Source of the DNA: Elysia chlorotica
Taxonomy: Eukaryota; Mollusca; Gastropoda; Plakobranchidae
Length of the DNA: 64,000 nt
Assembly (NCBI GenBank): GCA_003991915.1
Contig: RQTK01000480.1
Location: 105,829-169,828, forward strand
Direction: 5' to 3'
Position numbers and translations under genes: made by a program
The notes under the pieces: generated by a model
What the model was told of the DNA's origin: nothing
Seen by the model: only the letters and a program-made list of their open reading frames with translations
Database searches by the model: none
Shown here: positions 12,001-21,689 of the stretch, one piece after another
Position numbering within the stretch: position 1 is the first letter of the stretch
Layout of the letters: each line of letters begins with the position of its first letter

Positions 12001-14718
12001 GGGTATTAAGGGGTGCTGTAATAACATGTGAATATAATTATATTATCGTCTTGCCTAGTTTAACTTTTTGTTATGCATATATATATATACATATTCCCTA
12101 TAGACATATCATTTCAAATAGTGGATAATATTGGTTTCTCGCGTGGATATATGTGATTGTTTTACAGAATTAAACCAAGGTCCACATATGGTTCTGTCTC
12201 CCCAGTTTCTCCAAACGACAAGTTGATTAACTCTATCCTGATGGCGATCGTCGGTTTCTTCACTGGGGGAGTTTCCAGTCTGATTAGCTCTGCGGTGTCG
12301 GCAGATCTAGGTAACGATATGATGGACATATGCACGTCATACATATATTTTGTGAACAGTGATGATATGATGGACGTATGCACGTCATACATACATTTTG
12401 TGAACAGTGATGTCAATTTTCTGTAAATTAAGAATTTTCAGTTAAAGAAAAGTTGGCAGGTCAGAGTTTAGAACTAAGTTTATCAAGAGGTTATGTCTTA
12501 TGATTCTATGCTATGCAGCTTCATGCGAAAAGGTTTAGCAAAAAATGATGATCCTGTGGGCAACTGTGTGAAATTTGAGTTAAAATGGTTTGATACTTGA
12601 GCTACAGACCTTTGTAAGGATTTTCTATTGCTTTCCCAAATTGGAAATAATTTTTTCCTCCTAATCAATTCATTGATTAATAGGTTTTTATTATTTCTTC
12701 TGTGTTTCTTTTGCAAAACATCTTAGCTAAAAATTTGTAATAGCAATATGCTTATAGCTACATACTTATCCAGCTGCCATATTGGAGACTCAGATTAAGA
12801 TGCTGTAGACAAGCTAGAGGGATTAGATTTTAATTGATTATTAAATCTTCTCTGTTGTTTCTACATTCACAAAGTCTTAAGTCTAAACCATTCTGCTTTT
12901 TGTGCATTTCTTACAGTTTGATATTTTATACAAATCTCTGCAAAGCTTTGATTCAAACATCTTTTTTCCGTTTCTGTTAGATTTATCAATATATTGTCTA
13001 TGTGCTACAATTTTGGGAGAATTCATTTTGCTGCAGGTACTTTTTAGATAATCAAGAAAAACCTGTTTATTTCGTTAATTGGGTTCAAAATGCACAAAAG
13101 TTTGTATTAAGATAACATGAAAACCTATTAACACATTTTAATTTGAAAGTATAGTTAAATAGATCTAATTTTCACCTTTACAACATCATATCACTTGTAT
13201 TTTGGCATAAGTCTCATTTGGGCCATGATCCATCATAGCACCGTGACGATTTGGATATGTGATCTGTACTGCAGGTTGTCAGAAAGAGCTCAGTGGGGAC
13301 GACAAAGCGCTGGCTACGGTCACGGGCGTGATTGATGGAACTGGAAGCTTCGGGGCGGCTGTCGGACAGGTAGGTTTAAACAATAGGCGGAATAAAAGTT
13401 TTGTTTACTGTCGCCGTATAGGATATGGTTTAAACAATAGGCGGAATAAAAGTTTTGTTTTCTGTCGCCGTATAGGATATGGTTTAAACAATAGGCGGAA
13501 TAAAAGTTTTGTTTACTGTCGCCATATAGGATATGGTTTAAACAATAGGCGGAATAAAAGTTTTGTTTACTGTCGCCGTATAGGATATGGTTTAAACAAT
13601 AGGCGGAATAAAAGTTTTGTTTACTGTCGCCATATAGGATATGGTTTAAACAATAGGCGGAATAAAAGTTTTGTTTACTGTCGCCGTATAGAATATGGTT
13701 TAAACAATAGGCGGAATAAAAGTCTTGTTCATCGCCGTATAGGATCCCCCAGGGGAACCTAGGAGACGTTAAACCTGGAGAGAGGGAGAGAATTCTCTAC
13801 CTCCCTTTATAGAGAAAAATAGTCTTGTTTAACTTGTGTTATGTATTCGATGTAGAAATAATTTTTTAAATAAGAAAAACTTTTTGTATGGATTTTTATT
13901 TACTTTTGTATTGTTGGATATTGAGAGATAATTTTTAATTTAACTTTCTAAGAGATTTAGAAATGTTTTTTTAGACATGCTCCTAATGCTCATGATTTTT
14001 GCTCATAATGTCAGTTCAAATACTTCCCCACCTGCAAAACTTCATACGAATATTTTTCTTATCTCTTGTTCTCTGTGCCAGATCGCTGTGCCTTACTTGC
14101 AGACAAGCCTTGGGTGGCATTCTGTTTTTTACCTTTTTATGATTTGTGTAAGTGTTGAAAATAAACAACTCAAATGTTTTCTGGTTTCGCCAAAAAATTC
14201 CATTACCTTGTTTGCAAATACTGACAGAGAGAAGGATTTTTTTTGTTTTGTTTTGAAGACTTGCAATTTGTTTCACTTGTATATGTTTATACTTGATTAA
14301 ACTAGACATTTTTTTAAACCTTAAAACTCTATCTTCTGATGAAAGTGGCCACTACATATTCTGTGTACGCATTGTTTTTTCAAATTTGTAATATCAGTTT
14401 GAATACTGTGAAATGTGTTATAACGCAAAATCCCTAAAAAAATGTAGGAGTTAGTATCACTAAAGAACATGGTCTTGCAAGATAAGATATTAACACAACT
14501 TCAAGTTCAAGCACTGTGAGCTCTTTCTGAAACATCTCACTAAATCGATAGTCTCTGGTGTTACTCTGCAGATATTCCTGACTGCCGTGTGTGTGTTCCC
14601 AGTGTTCCTGAAGGAGATGAGTAGTTTCCGTTGCCTCTGTGGCCCCTCCTGGTTCAGATTCTACAGACGTGGCGCCACGAGCCACTCGCACATCCAGAGA
14701 TACGCGGACGACGAATGA
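468..14718 (+). CDS. SLC37A3: SLC37A3-like major facilitator transporter, 15 exons, 5' partial
   Basis: Multi-pass membrane protein of the SLC37 sugar-phosphate/phosphate antiporter family (MFS). Vertebrate SLC37A3 is an endolysosomal protein that partners ATRAID; its natural substrate is unsettled. Exons by GT/AG and phase: 468-582, 1247-1339, 1650-1681, 2080-2131, 2757-2902, 3534-3630, 5246-5308, 5956-6200, 7002-7143, 7785-7810, 8612-8687, 12206-12310, 13275-13369, 14082-14147, 14572-14718 (TGA). They encode 499 residues. SLC37A3-specific stretches are visible: KAFSNVKTS, WSSHHLF, LMQSTGWPVVV, GNWFGK, CASVGNIMGALL, YSFFFWLPYYL, SPNDKLIN, SSAVSADLG, GAAVGQ. Phases match at every junction except 3630/5246, where an exon is missing. 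The central cytosolic loop (exon at 5956) carries ten Asp. For the exon at 12206, the alternative acceptor at 12168 would create TAA, so 12206 was chosen. The N-terminus and first helix lie upstream of the window. Family assignment is from memory of human SLC37A3 and is strong. Confidence 0.9.
2250..2345 (+). repeat. Degenerate SINE 3' fragment
   Basis: Contains TGTCTCTGTATGGCAGCA, AAATTGTTAGA and AATATAGCCTTGCTGCTGAC, the recognisable but diverged 3' part of the SINE family described at 3146. It is truncated at the 5' end. Confidence 0.6.
3146..3410 (+). mobile_element. Full-length tRNA-derived SINE
   Basis: About 265 bp. The head has a Pol III A box-like GTGGTCCAGGAGTAGAAC and a B box-like GTTTGAATCC, then a body with GGTTGGGTCGGTGTCAGT, GTGACCGGCTGAGACAG, CCCTGTCTCGTGTGTGGCAG and TTGGACGTTAAACC, ending in a (CCAA/CAACC) tail. 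It is the best reference copy of the main SINE family here and lies in an SLC37A3 intron. The family name is unknown to me. Confidence 0.85.
3676..3915 (-). mobile_element. SINE copy, minus strand
   Basis: Reverse complement of the same SINE. It runs from the 3' tail (TTTAACGTCCAGCGTCAG) to the tRNA-like head (GTCGGAAGCCGATGTTCTAC). It lies in the interval where an SLC37A3 exon is expected but missing. Confidence 0.85.
4633..4806 (+). mobile_element. SINE copy, 5' truncated
   Basis: Starts in the body at CTGGTTGGGTCTGTGTC and ends TTGGACGTTAAACCAACC. The tRNA-like head is absent. Confidence 0.8.
4930..5170 (+). mobile_element. Older SINE copy of the ...GCTAAACAACAC subfamily
   Basis: A diverged head (GTGCAAGTGATAGAGCATTG) and a body with CTGTATGGCAGCATTTGGAC. 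The end is GACGCTAAACAACACAC rather than GACGTTAAACCAACC, which marks a second subfamily in the window. Confidence 0.7.
6018..6047 (+). repeat. Coding GAT trinucleotide repeat (poly-Asp)
   Basis: Nine GAT codons plus GAC encode ten consecutive aspartates in the exon at 5956-6200. In SLC37 proteins this position is the cytosolic loop between the two six-helix halves, a variable region, so length changes are probably tolerated. The flanking sequence is also acidic (LLKEEEDT). Confidence 0.9.
6645..6955 (+). mobile_element. Two degenerate SINE fragments in tandem
   Basis: The first (6645-6800) has CTGTCTCTGTATGGCAGCAC, CTTGGGGCCCGCC and GGATGCTAAGTAACAGCAC. The second (about 6836-6955) is more decayed (GACTGAGCCAGAAG, CACTGTCACTC). 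Both are 5' truncated. Confidence 0.6.
7294..7570 (+). repeat. Duplicated pyrimidine-rich acceptor-like segment in SLC37A3 intron
   Basis: Two copies, about 7294-7360 and 7501-7570, share a CTTTCC/CTTCTT-rich tract ending TTTACAACAG. The true acceptor of the next exon (7785) ends AAACAACAG. The copies look like 3' splice sites but are followed by no recognisable exon. Confidence 0.6.
8770..9640 (+). repeat. Tandem duplication in SLC37A3 intron
   Basis: A CT-rich block followed by AATTGTCAATGTCAGT and CAGCAATTAATGTTACTG occurs near 8779-8960 and again near 9197-9380. A block starting CTTATCCTCATT occurs at 9067 and 9549. The offsets are about 418 and 482 bases, so later insertions separate the copies. 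The ORFs within it are mirror products of the repeat and not coding. Confidence 0.75.
9650..12150. other. Long SLC37A3 intron, no further feature seen
   Basis: The 3.5 kb intron between the exons at 8612 and 12206 continues here. I see AT-rich sequence with poly-T tracts, no SINE copy, and no ORF resembling the transporter family or any other protein I recognise. Confidence 0.5.
12316..12411 (+). repeat. 48 bp x2 minisatellite five bases behind a splice donor
   Basis: Two copies of a unit containing GATATGATGGAC and CACGTCATACATA start at 12316 and 12364, right after the donor GTAAC of the exon ending 12310. The period is divisible by three and the reading frame of the exon stays open to 12426. 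Retention would add about 38 residues. Confidence 0.8.
13375..13745 (+). repeat. 54 bp minisatellite, about 7 copies, abutting a splice donor
   Basis: Units begin TTTAAACAATAGGCGG at 13375, 13429, 13483, 13537, 13591, 13645 and 13699. The array begins within the GTAGGT donor of the exon ending 13369. Units are nearly identical; the variants are CGTATA/CATATA and a shortened last copy. The period is exactly 18 codons and the exon frame stays open to 13762, reading as a basic repeat beginning LNNRRNKSFVYC. It is an intronic minisatellite unless the intron is retained. Confidence 0.9.
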
Positions 14719-14935
14719 CTAGACTTGGACTGAAGGGCGGACATCTTAAATCAACAGAGTGGCAGTGATATTCCCAGTAGTGCTAATTAAATCGAAAACA
14801 TCTTAAATCAACGGAGTGGCAGCGATATTCCCAGCAGTGCTAATTAAATCAAACTATATTTTTTTAAACTAACAAAGATAGAATGAAAGTTTTTGCATGT
14901 TTCAAAACTTCAGCGTTTTATCTTTAAAAAATAAA
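14719..14935 (+). terminator. SLC37A3 3' UTR and polyadenylation signal
   Basis: After the TGA, a 57 bp unit (ACATCTTAAATCAAC ... GTGCTAATTAAATC) is tandemly duplicated at 14741 and 14798. The first AATAAA follows at 14930-14935. Another AATAAA lies near 15668, so a longer 3' UTR is possible. Confidence 0.65.
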
Positions 14936-15951
14936 ATGACTACACTTTACTGATTACATGTACGCGATGTGAAACCTTTGACCTAATATCTCATGTATGT
15001 TGCTGTAGAAATATTTTACGTCTGATGCTAGAAAAAAAGCAACACTACACCTAAATTTTTTTGGCCAAGATATCTCATGAGTGAAGCTATGCTTCTTCTT
15101 AAAGTATCAATGAGCTGAAGTTGAGCAATTAAATCTATGCAGATGAACAATGGTTATTTTACTATTTGTTAAGCAAAGAATTTACAGAATAAGGTGCACA
15201 TTAACTAAGGGATACTACTATTGAAATAAAAAAGGCATCAAGCATGTGGCTTGCGGTTATCTAATAATAATAATAATAATACTATCGCTCATGAGAGATT
15301 ACCACATTTGATGTGTCTTCCTGTACACAAACTTAGTTTTAACAATTTTCAGGCTAGATGTTGTTATATTTAGATACATAGTTGTGTTTTGTTATTTTAT
15401 TGAATTTTTTTTTCAAAAAAGTATCCTGGCTATTGTGAACTTGAGAAAAAGTGTAGATAGCTTAATATTTGTACTAGTCTATAAACAACTTCTACAATAA
15501 TCAGAGACTACTATTGGATGTCTTGGGTATAAACTTGCTTGGGAACCTCTCAAGATAATAATAATAATAAGAGTATATATCTGTGATATGGCAAATTGAT
15601 GTATTGTACATATAACTCCAAAAAGATTCTATTTTGGCACGGTACTTATTTAACTGAAATGAAAAGAATAAAACTTTTTGGCTGATTTAGAGTTCACTGA
15701 ACTCATCAGATTAGTTATCTGTATAGGTCTGGGATCAGTGCTGCTCCAAGCTCGAGAAAGAGATTCTGCCATTCAGCCACCAAGAAATACATGTGATGTA
15801 TTCACTGTATACCAAATATTTAAATGGTCTAGACAGTAATTTGCTAATAATACTCTGTGGTTATATATATAAATATATATTCATTTTTAACCTTCTTGCG
15901 ACGCTGATATTGGCTTAGGAAACCTCATTGTTACAAGACAGTGATGATGGT

Positions 15952-15999
15952 TTTCCGCGGATCCGCGGAAATCCTCCTTTTTGCGTTCAAAAGGAGGAA
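15952..15999. repeat. Cluster of perfect palindromes
   Basis: TTTCCGCGGATCCGCGGAAA at 15952-15971 is a perfect 20 bp palindrome. Next come inverted TCCTCC(T)n / AAAAGGAGGA arms, and AAAGGAGGAA with TTCCTCCTTT separated by one base. TCCGCGGAAA recurs at about 16081. This GC-rich block is out of character with the AT-rich surroundings. Confidence 0.85.
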
Positions 16000-16705
16000 T
16001 TTCCTCCTTTCCTCGGTATTTTCCGCCTTTCTGCACTTGTTCCTCCATTCCTCCCGAGTTAAAGATCATCGTTTTTGTAATCCGCGGAAATGTGCGAGTT
16101 TATAATTCCACGACAGTAGTCCCGCGGTTTGGCTAGGTGAACGTCCGGCTTCTCGTTCTTTGTAGACCTATAACTCTGACCCGTACTGTTGCCTTGCCGA
16201 TAACCGTCAATAACGTGCATAACCAACATGGCGATATAATTATTATTGAATTATCGAGAGTGTTATATTTATTTTGTATTCCTCTGTTTCCCAGTGTTAT
16301 GATTTATTTATCGATATGACGATCGTTTTACCCATCCCCGTTCTAGGTTCTAAATTGAATTAGTGATCTCACAGTGTTTACCTTTTCAAACGCGATTCAT
16401 AATCTGAAATGGTCAGAAAAATATACTGAAACTAGCAAAACTGAAAAGAAAACTTTTTGTTAAACTAAAGGCAGACATTCATTCGGCTGATCGAAATTCT
16501 AGTTCTTCCTCCATGATCTCTTTCCTACATTTTAGATTAGATCTCTACTCCCACCGATCGTCGTTCTATTCAAATTCACACTACTAGATTATGTCTTGAT
16601 CGGAAGCTAGTTATCTAGGTCTAAACTCTTGTAGGGTGCTATTCTTTCACTAATCACTTGATACAGCACTTTTTATGTTCTAGGTTTTATAATCTTCTTC
16701 CGGTG

Positions 16706-16900
16706 TCATCTCGGGTGAGGTTGACTTGAAATGGTCCTCCATGCACTCCCGTCTCTTGCGTTTTCGCTGCATTCTTTTGCTGAAAGACAGGTCCATTCCT
16801 TAATGTCATCTATCCATGCTCTTGCTGGCCTGCCTCTTGCTCGTTTGCCATCCACCATTCCCTCCAGTATTACCTTCTGTATTGTCTGGTGCCGCCTCAC
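16706..16900 (-). pseudogene. LINE reverse-transcriptase C-terminal fragment
   Basis: A 64-residue open frame contains VILEGMVDGKRARGRPARAW followed by IDDIKEWTCLSAKECSENAR. This is the typical end of non-LTR retrotransposon ORF2 proteins (RRGRP...W.DDIK.WTG pattern). There is no catalytic domain nearby, so it is a dead fragment inside the 1.6 kb insertion. Confidence 0.75.
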
Positions 16901-17676
16901 ATGTCCAAAATACTTCAGTTTTCTTGTTTTTATTGTCTTTAATGTTTTTAATGTTTTTATAATCTAGACCTTGATAAATAAACAAAGGCTGGTATCGCCG
17001 TGAGGACTGAATAACAGCAAACTTGGGCGTGCAAAGGAAATAAAAGCTACAGTGAAAAATAAATTCAGTTCGAGTTGCTACACTCCCCTACAGACATAGA
17101 TCTATCATTCTATGTGTGAAACTAAAATCAAGAAGAGGAGATGTTAGCATGGGGATACTCTAATAGTTGGCCTTTAAATTTATAATGTAAGTATTAATAG
17201 AACTATAGCTAGCTTTAGACTGTTTATTATAATCCTACAACTCAAAGGAAACACTTTTTAGCCAGCAATCCCCATGAAACTGAAGTATTTTTAGGGGTTT
17301 CACAGCATTCATATATATCTTTGGAACCACTAAAGATAGAATAAAAACTGTTGCAGGTTTGCAAACTGTAGACTTTGGTCTTTCATTTAAAATGTCTTTT
17401 TCGCCGCTTACGTATATGCGAATTGACGTTAGTTTAAATTGGTAACGGTATGTTACTAAAAATAGCTTTTTCAGTTTTTTGGGTGTACTGCGAAAAATTT
17501 TCCTCCTTTTTCACTTTTTGTCACCATCATCACTGATGTACACACTGTATACAAAATATTTAAATGGTATAGACATCTGCTAATAATACTCTGTGGTTAT
17601 ATATATGTATTCATTTTTTTTAACCTTTATGCGGTGATGATATTGGCTTGGGAAACCTCATTGTTACAAGAACTGC

Positions 17677-20160
17677 ATGAAGTGTGTGAATAGAGAATAA
17701 CTATTTTAGGTAGAATCTTGGTATTCTCAGATTGCAAGATGTCGATAATATTGTAATATATTGTAGATCTCCATTGTGAATCTCAATAATTACAATTTTT
17801 ATTTCAAATGCGTTTTAAAATTACTCATCAGAGAAAATATATGTTAAATGCATCTGTCAGCAATAAATGATCTCCAAGATGATCAAATCTATATTTGTAT
17901 TTTTCATAAGCACAGTTTACCTAGTCAAAAAGTTTCTCATTTCTTCATGCTGTGTGCTTGCTCATTTGAGAAAGACAACTTGGAATAAGCCAAAATTGTC
18001 TACATTTTTTTCTTCTTTTTTTCATAATTTTTTTTTCAACTTTTCATTAAATGGCTGAAAATGAAGATTATATGTCTCTTATGAGAAAAAAATCAACTGA
18101 AAAAGAACATAAAAAAAACAACTAACCAAACAGTGAGCTCGCTAATGATAACAAACCATTGGTATAATATGGGCTGTATATTGACTTAATAGTCATGACA
18201 AGTCTTTCAAATAGGTCTGTTTTTTTCAGTATTTTGATTTCCACATTATTTCCTGTAACTTTGTATCCAGTAGCTTTGTAAACTGAGAAATGATGCACTC
18301 GTGAGGATAAGTCTGACTCTATATCTTTACCCATTAGTCAGTGACACGCTCTCCTCATAAATTTTGGTCCAAATTGTAAATGTGTTATTTTGTCTTTTTC
18401 CTTCAAGTGCAAGATATACACCATGACTATCCCTTTGTTTTAAATTTTAAGAATACATTTTACAGGTACTTTCTCTTTATTTCATCAGTAATAATATTTT
18501 ATCTCCATTTGTTCTGATGTAAGTGTGCATTTTCCTGTGAAAAGAAAAAATGAATTTGTTCAATTAATTACCTGTACCAACTTAAATTCTTGGATGTTGT
18601 TGTAAAGCAACTGGTTCCAGCCAGACATTAAAAAATCATTCCATTTTTTTCCTGTTGAAAAACATTCATCTTTAAATTTTTTGCTGTAAAAAAAAAATAT
18701 CAGGCTTCTTTTTCTTTTCTTCAACCTTTTCCAATCACACCACACACATGTTGAAAAGGACAAAGATGGTTATTATGAAAAGTTTGTATGTCATCATTCT
18801 TTTCTTTAACCTTTTCCAATCACACTGCTCACTTGTTTAAAAGAACAAAGATGGTTAATGTGAACAATTTGTATTTAATTATTTTTATCATTGCAATGAT
18901 CTTGTGACTGATAATTATGTTTTGTAGGAATTCATGTGCAAACTTTTATGCCACCTTAGTTGTATAATGTTTTATCTCATTTCTAAAACACTCTATCTTA
19001 AATATTTTAGAAATGAGATAGGACATATACAACTGAGATTAGGATTTTTCAACCAAATTTTATTTTGAATTCTTTTTTCAGATATCGATGATATTTTTAA
19101 AAAACTATCAAATAAGTTTCTAATAAAATAATATTATGAATATCACAACTTGTCCATATCTTATACTTAACCCCATAGAGGAGGTAATCTGAGATTTTTA
19201 TTCACAGGAAAGAGTAATATACGTGTATTGGAAAGAAATATATTTGTATTCCTTCTCTATACCATAGCGTGTTATTCAAAAATAAGAGATAACATGTTTT
19301 TATTAAACAGTGATGTAACCATGTATCACTATACACTATTAGGAAGTTCTGAGAAATATGTTCTGATGAGGGCAGAGAAAATAATTTTCATTCAAATTGA
19401 AAATGGAGACATTGCCTTATTTGGTTTTAGCTTGTTATCGTCAATACGAAAAAGCTTTATATTAGCATATACATGTTGGATGCTATGTTTTTAATGTACC
19501 ATTATTGTATTTTGGAACAATCAATTTCAGATTGCTGTTAATAAACATCATCTATAAATTAAAGGACATGAATATCGATAAGCAGACAACAAGCAGCAAT
19601 ATTCAGTGTATTTGATAATTGTAACAAAACTTAGTTTCTATCTCTTTTTTGTTTCAATGAAATTGATGCAGATTTTTGTCAATATTTTTTTTGCAAACAC
19701 TTTAGTACCATCTATGGATGTATGTATAAGCTTCACCTACATTTTTGTATGTGATAAAACTGTCTGACCCATGGCACTTACATTTATGGTTTGTTTGGTT
19801 TGTGTATTTTTCCTGTATATTAATTGAAAGGTTTATTATGTACATTCACAGTCGATTGAGTAAGTGATAAGTTAATGTGGGGTCTCTACAAGCTTTCAAC
19901 TAAATAAGATAATGGGCCGTACGTGCATCGTCACGGTAAATCTTCAACTCGTCTTAAGATATGGGAATAGACTGTTTTAAGTCGAGTTCTAAGCTATCCA
20001 AGTACTGCTATGTTTTACTTAGGGCCGTATTAGTTTTATTATTCCTCCACAAATGCATTTTTTTTTCTTGTTAAATTTATTTTAATGTATTTTAAGAGGA
20101 AAAAAATATGTCAAAAAGTTTTCATTACCTTAAATGTGACTGTAAACTAAAATCAAAACC
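17677..20160. other. Intergenic AT-rich sequence, no gene seen
   Basis: Short ORFs have no recognisable protein character. Two structures stand out: an 86 bp direct duplication (about 18712 and 18798, with AACCTTTTCCAATCACAC) and an imperfect hairpin with 32-33 base arms (18956-18988 and 19005-19036, with TATCTCATTTCTAAAA). Confidence 0.6.
18956..19036. repeat. Stem-loop with 32-33 base arms
   Basis: The left arm TTAGTTGTAT...ATTTCTAAAA pairs with the right arm TTTTAGAAATGAG...ATACAACTGA across a 16-base loop. It could be a small MITE remnant or a foldback structure. Confidence 0.8.
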
Positions 20161-20161
20161 G

Positions 20162-20388
20162 TATATTTCCACAGTGATAGAGGTAGGCTTTTAGTGAAAA
20201 TGGCCAATCAATGATTGCGCTTTGTGGAATTAGAAACCCTCGACTTGTAGACTTGTAGACTCAACGGCACAGAATGGCCTGACCACTCGAAAATAGTATG
20301 GTATATACCACTAGACACCTAGGCTCCCTGAAAACGGAGGTTCATGCCTAGCCATTTTCACTAAAAGCCTAAATCTGTGGAAAAATAC
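20162..20388. mobile_element. Foldback MITE, 227 bp
   Basis: Inverted arms of about 40 bp: 20162-20203 (with TAGGCTTTTAGTGAAAATGG) and 20351-20388 (CCATTTTCACTAAAAGCCTA). The interior has no ORF. A second, partly eroded copy lies at 54848-55010, so this is a dispersed family. Confidence 0.8.
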
Positions 20389-21060
20389 CTAAACATTTCT
20401 GCTGGATAAAATAAAATTAGAATATTTGTAATTAAAATGATCTTTAAAATTTATTTTTCTTTACTTTTAAATGTAGCTATGGTGGTGTAAATGTAACTCT
20501 AATGCTATTAAACTGCAACGAGAGAAAATCAGTATGAATCTATGCTATTGTCTTCACATAGGAACTGTGATGGAAAGGAGCTAGAAAGGAAAAACAGTTT
20601 TCAAGTTTATTTAAAATTGATAGAAAAGTGTTCATATGCTGTATGCCACATTAAATCATTCATGTTACATAATAAACAAATTTGTTATAAATTTGGGCTA
20701 ACTTATGACATTCAATAACGAAATACCAAGGCAGCACTTCTATAATTATGTGATTGTCAATAATTGAGATTAAAATTATATTTTATAAATGTGTTCTCGT
20801 GGTTTTTTTTGTGTGTAGGATTATTCAGAAAAACCTGTTTTTATTCCCTTCTCTTTGGATAAACGGACAACCACCTTGGTGTTGGAAAAATTGAATACTA
20901 GTATTCGTATCACAATCCTTAAACTAGAGTTTTGATATACTTTCAGAATGTTGAACTTTTAACTGTCTTATGCAATGTTACTCAATATAATCATGTATGT
21001 AGTCCTTTAGGTTGGAGTAGTGATAGTCCAGAGCAGATCTCAATAAAAGAAAAGCCTACA
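20389..21060. other. Intergenic, nothing recognised
   Basis: AT-rich with no ORF of note. It leads into the CA and CT microsatellites. Confidence 0.5.
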
Positions 21061-21250
21061 GCACATACACACACACATACACACACACACACACATACAA
21101 GCACATGCACACACACACAAAGGGTGGTGGGCTTTTAGGACTGGTCGGACAATGTATACTTCTTCCACTCCCTCTTACTCTCTCTCCCACTCTGTCTTAC
21201 CCTCTCTCTCTCCCTCTCTCACTATCTCTTACTCTCTCTCTCTCCCTTGC
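21061..21250 (+). repeat. CA microsatellite followed by CT-rich tract
   Basis: Imperfect (CA)n at 21061-21119, then CTCTCTCCC-rich sequence at 21163-21250. The ORFs across it encode His-Thr and Leu-Ser runs and are artefacts. Confidence 0.9.
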
Positions 21251-21389
21251 TTCCCTTTTTATCCAGCTTTCACATTACAAGCATTGTGATTCGCACGACG
21301 ATAAAGGATAACATAATCACACCCATTAGGCATAGAGGGTCTCTGATCACTCATTGGCTCCGTAAGTCTAGGATAGAACTCTGATTGGA

Positions 21390-21651
21390 CAGGGGGGCGC
21401 AGTGGTTCAGGGGTAGAACGTCGGCTTCCGACGCAAAAGATCCCGAGTTCGAAACTTGGCGATTTCGCTCCCAACTAGTTGGGTCGATGTCAGTATAATT
21501 TGACCGACTGAGACAGGAGTCATGGTATCCCCGCCCTGTCTCGTGTGTGGCAGCACATACAAAATTGTCAGACGTCCGCCTTGGGGCCCGTCCACAATAT
21601 AGCCTATATAGTGGTGATGTTGGACGTTAAAACCAACTCAACTCAACTCAA
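21390..21651 (+). mobile_element. Full-length SINE with (CAACT)n tail
   Basis: Well preserved: head GCAGTGGTTCAGGGGTAGAA, B box GAGTTCGAAACTTGG, body GACTGAGACAGGAGTCATGG, end GGACGTTAAAACC and then CAACTCAACTCAACTCAAC. The flanks on both sides resemble those of the copies at 26.7-27.1 kb. Confidence 0.9.
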
Positions 21652-21689
21652 CTGATTGGACACCGGTGCATATTCCCTTACCGATCGTC

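Larger units (their letters stand above)
15796..17676. mobile_element. Insertion of about 1.6 kb between 140 bp direct repeats
   Basis: The direct repeats 15796-15937 and 17536-17676 share AAATATTTAAATGGT, GCTAATAATACTCTGTGG and GGAAACCTCATTGTTACAAG. Between them lie 15938-17535, whose ends form short inverted repeats (CAGTGATGATGGT at the left, ACCATCATCACTG at the right). The interior has a GC-rich left end with palindromes and a LINE reverse-transcriptase fragment. It resembles either an LTR-like element or a tandem duplication with a transposon inserted at its middle; I cannot decide. Confidence 0.55.

Noticed and set aside
12168-12205. Upstream acceptor for the SLC37A3 exon at 12206
   Set aside because: Joining to the previous exon would create TAA at the junction; the acceptor at 12205 restores phase and the family's FYQ.SPNDK reading.
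13259-13762. 167 aa ORF as an independent gene
   Set aside because: Its first part is an SLC37A3 exon and the rest an intronic minisatellite; kept only as a possible intron-retention product.
19915-20045. MITE with GGGCCGTA ends
   Set aside because: Two GGGCCGTA words are present but in the same orientation and with no further terminal match.
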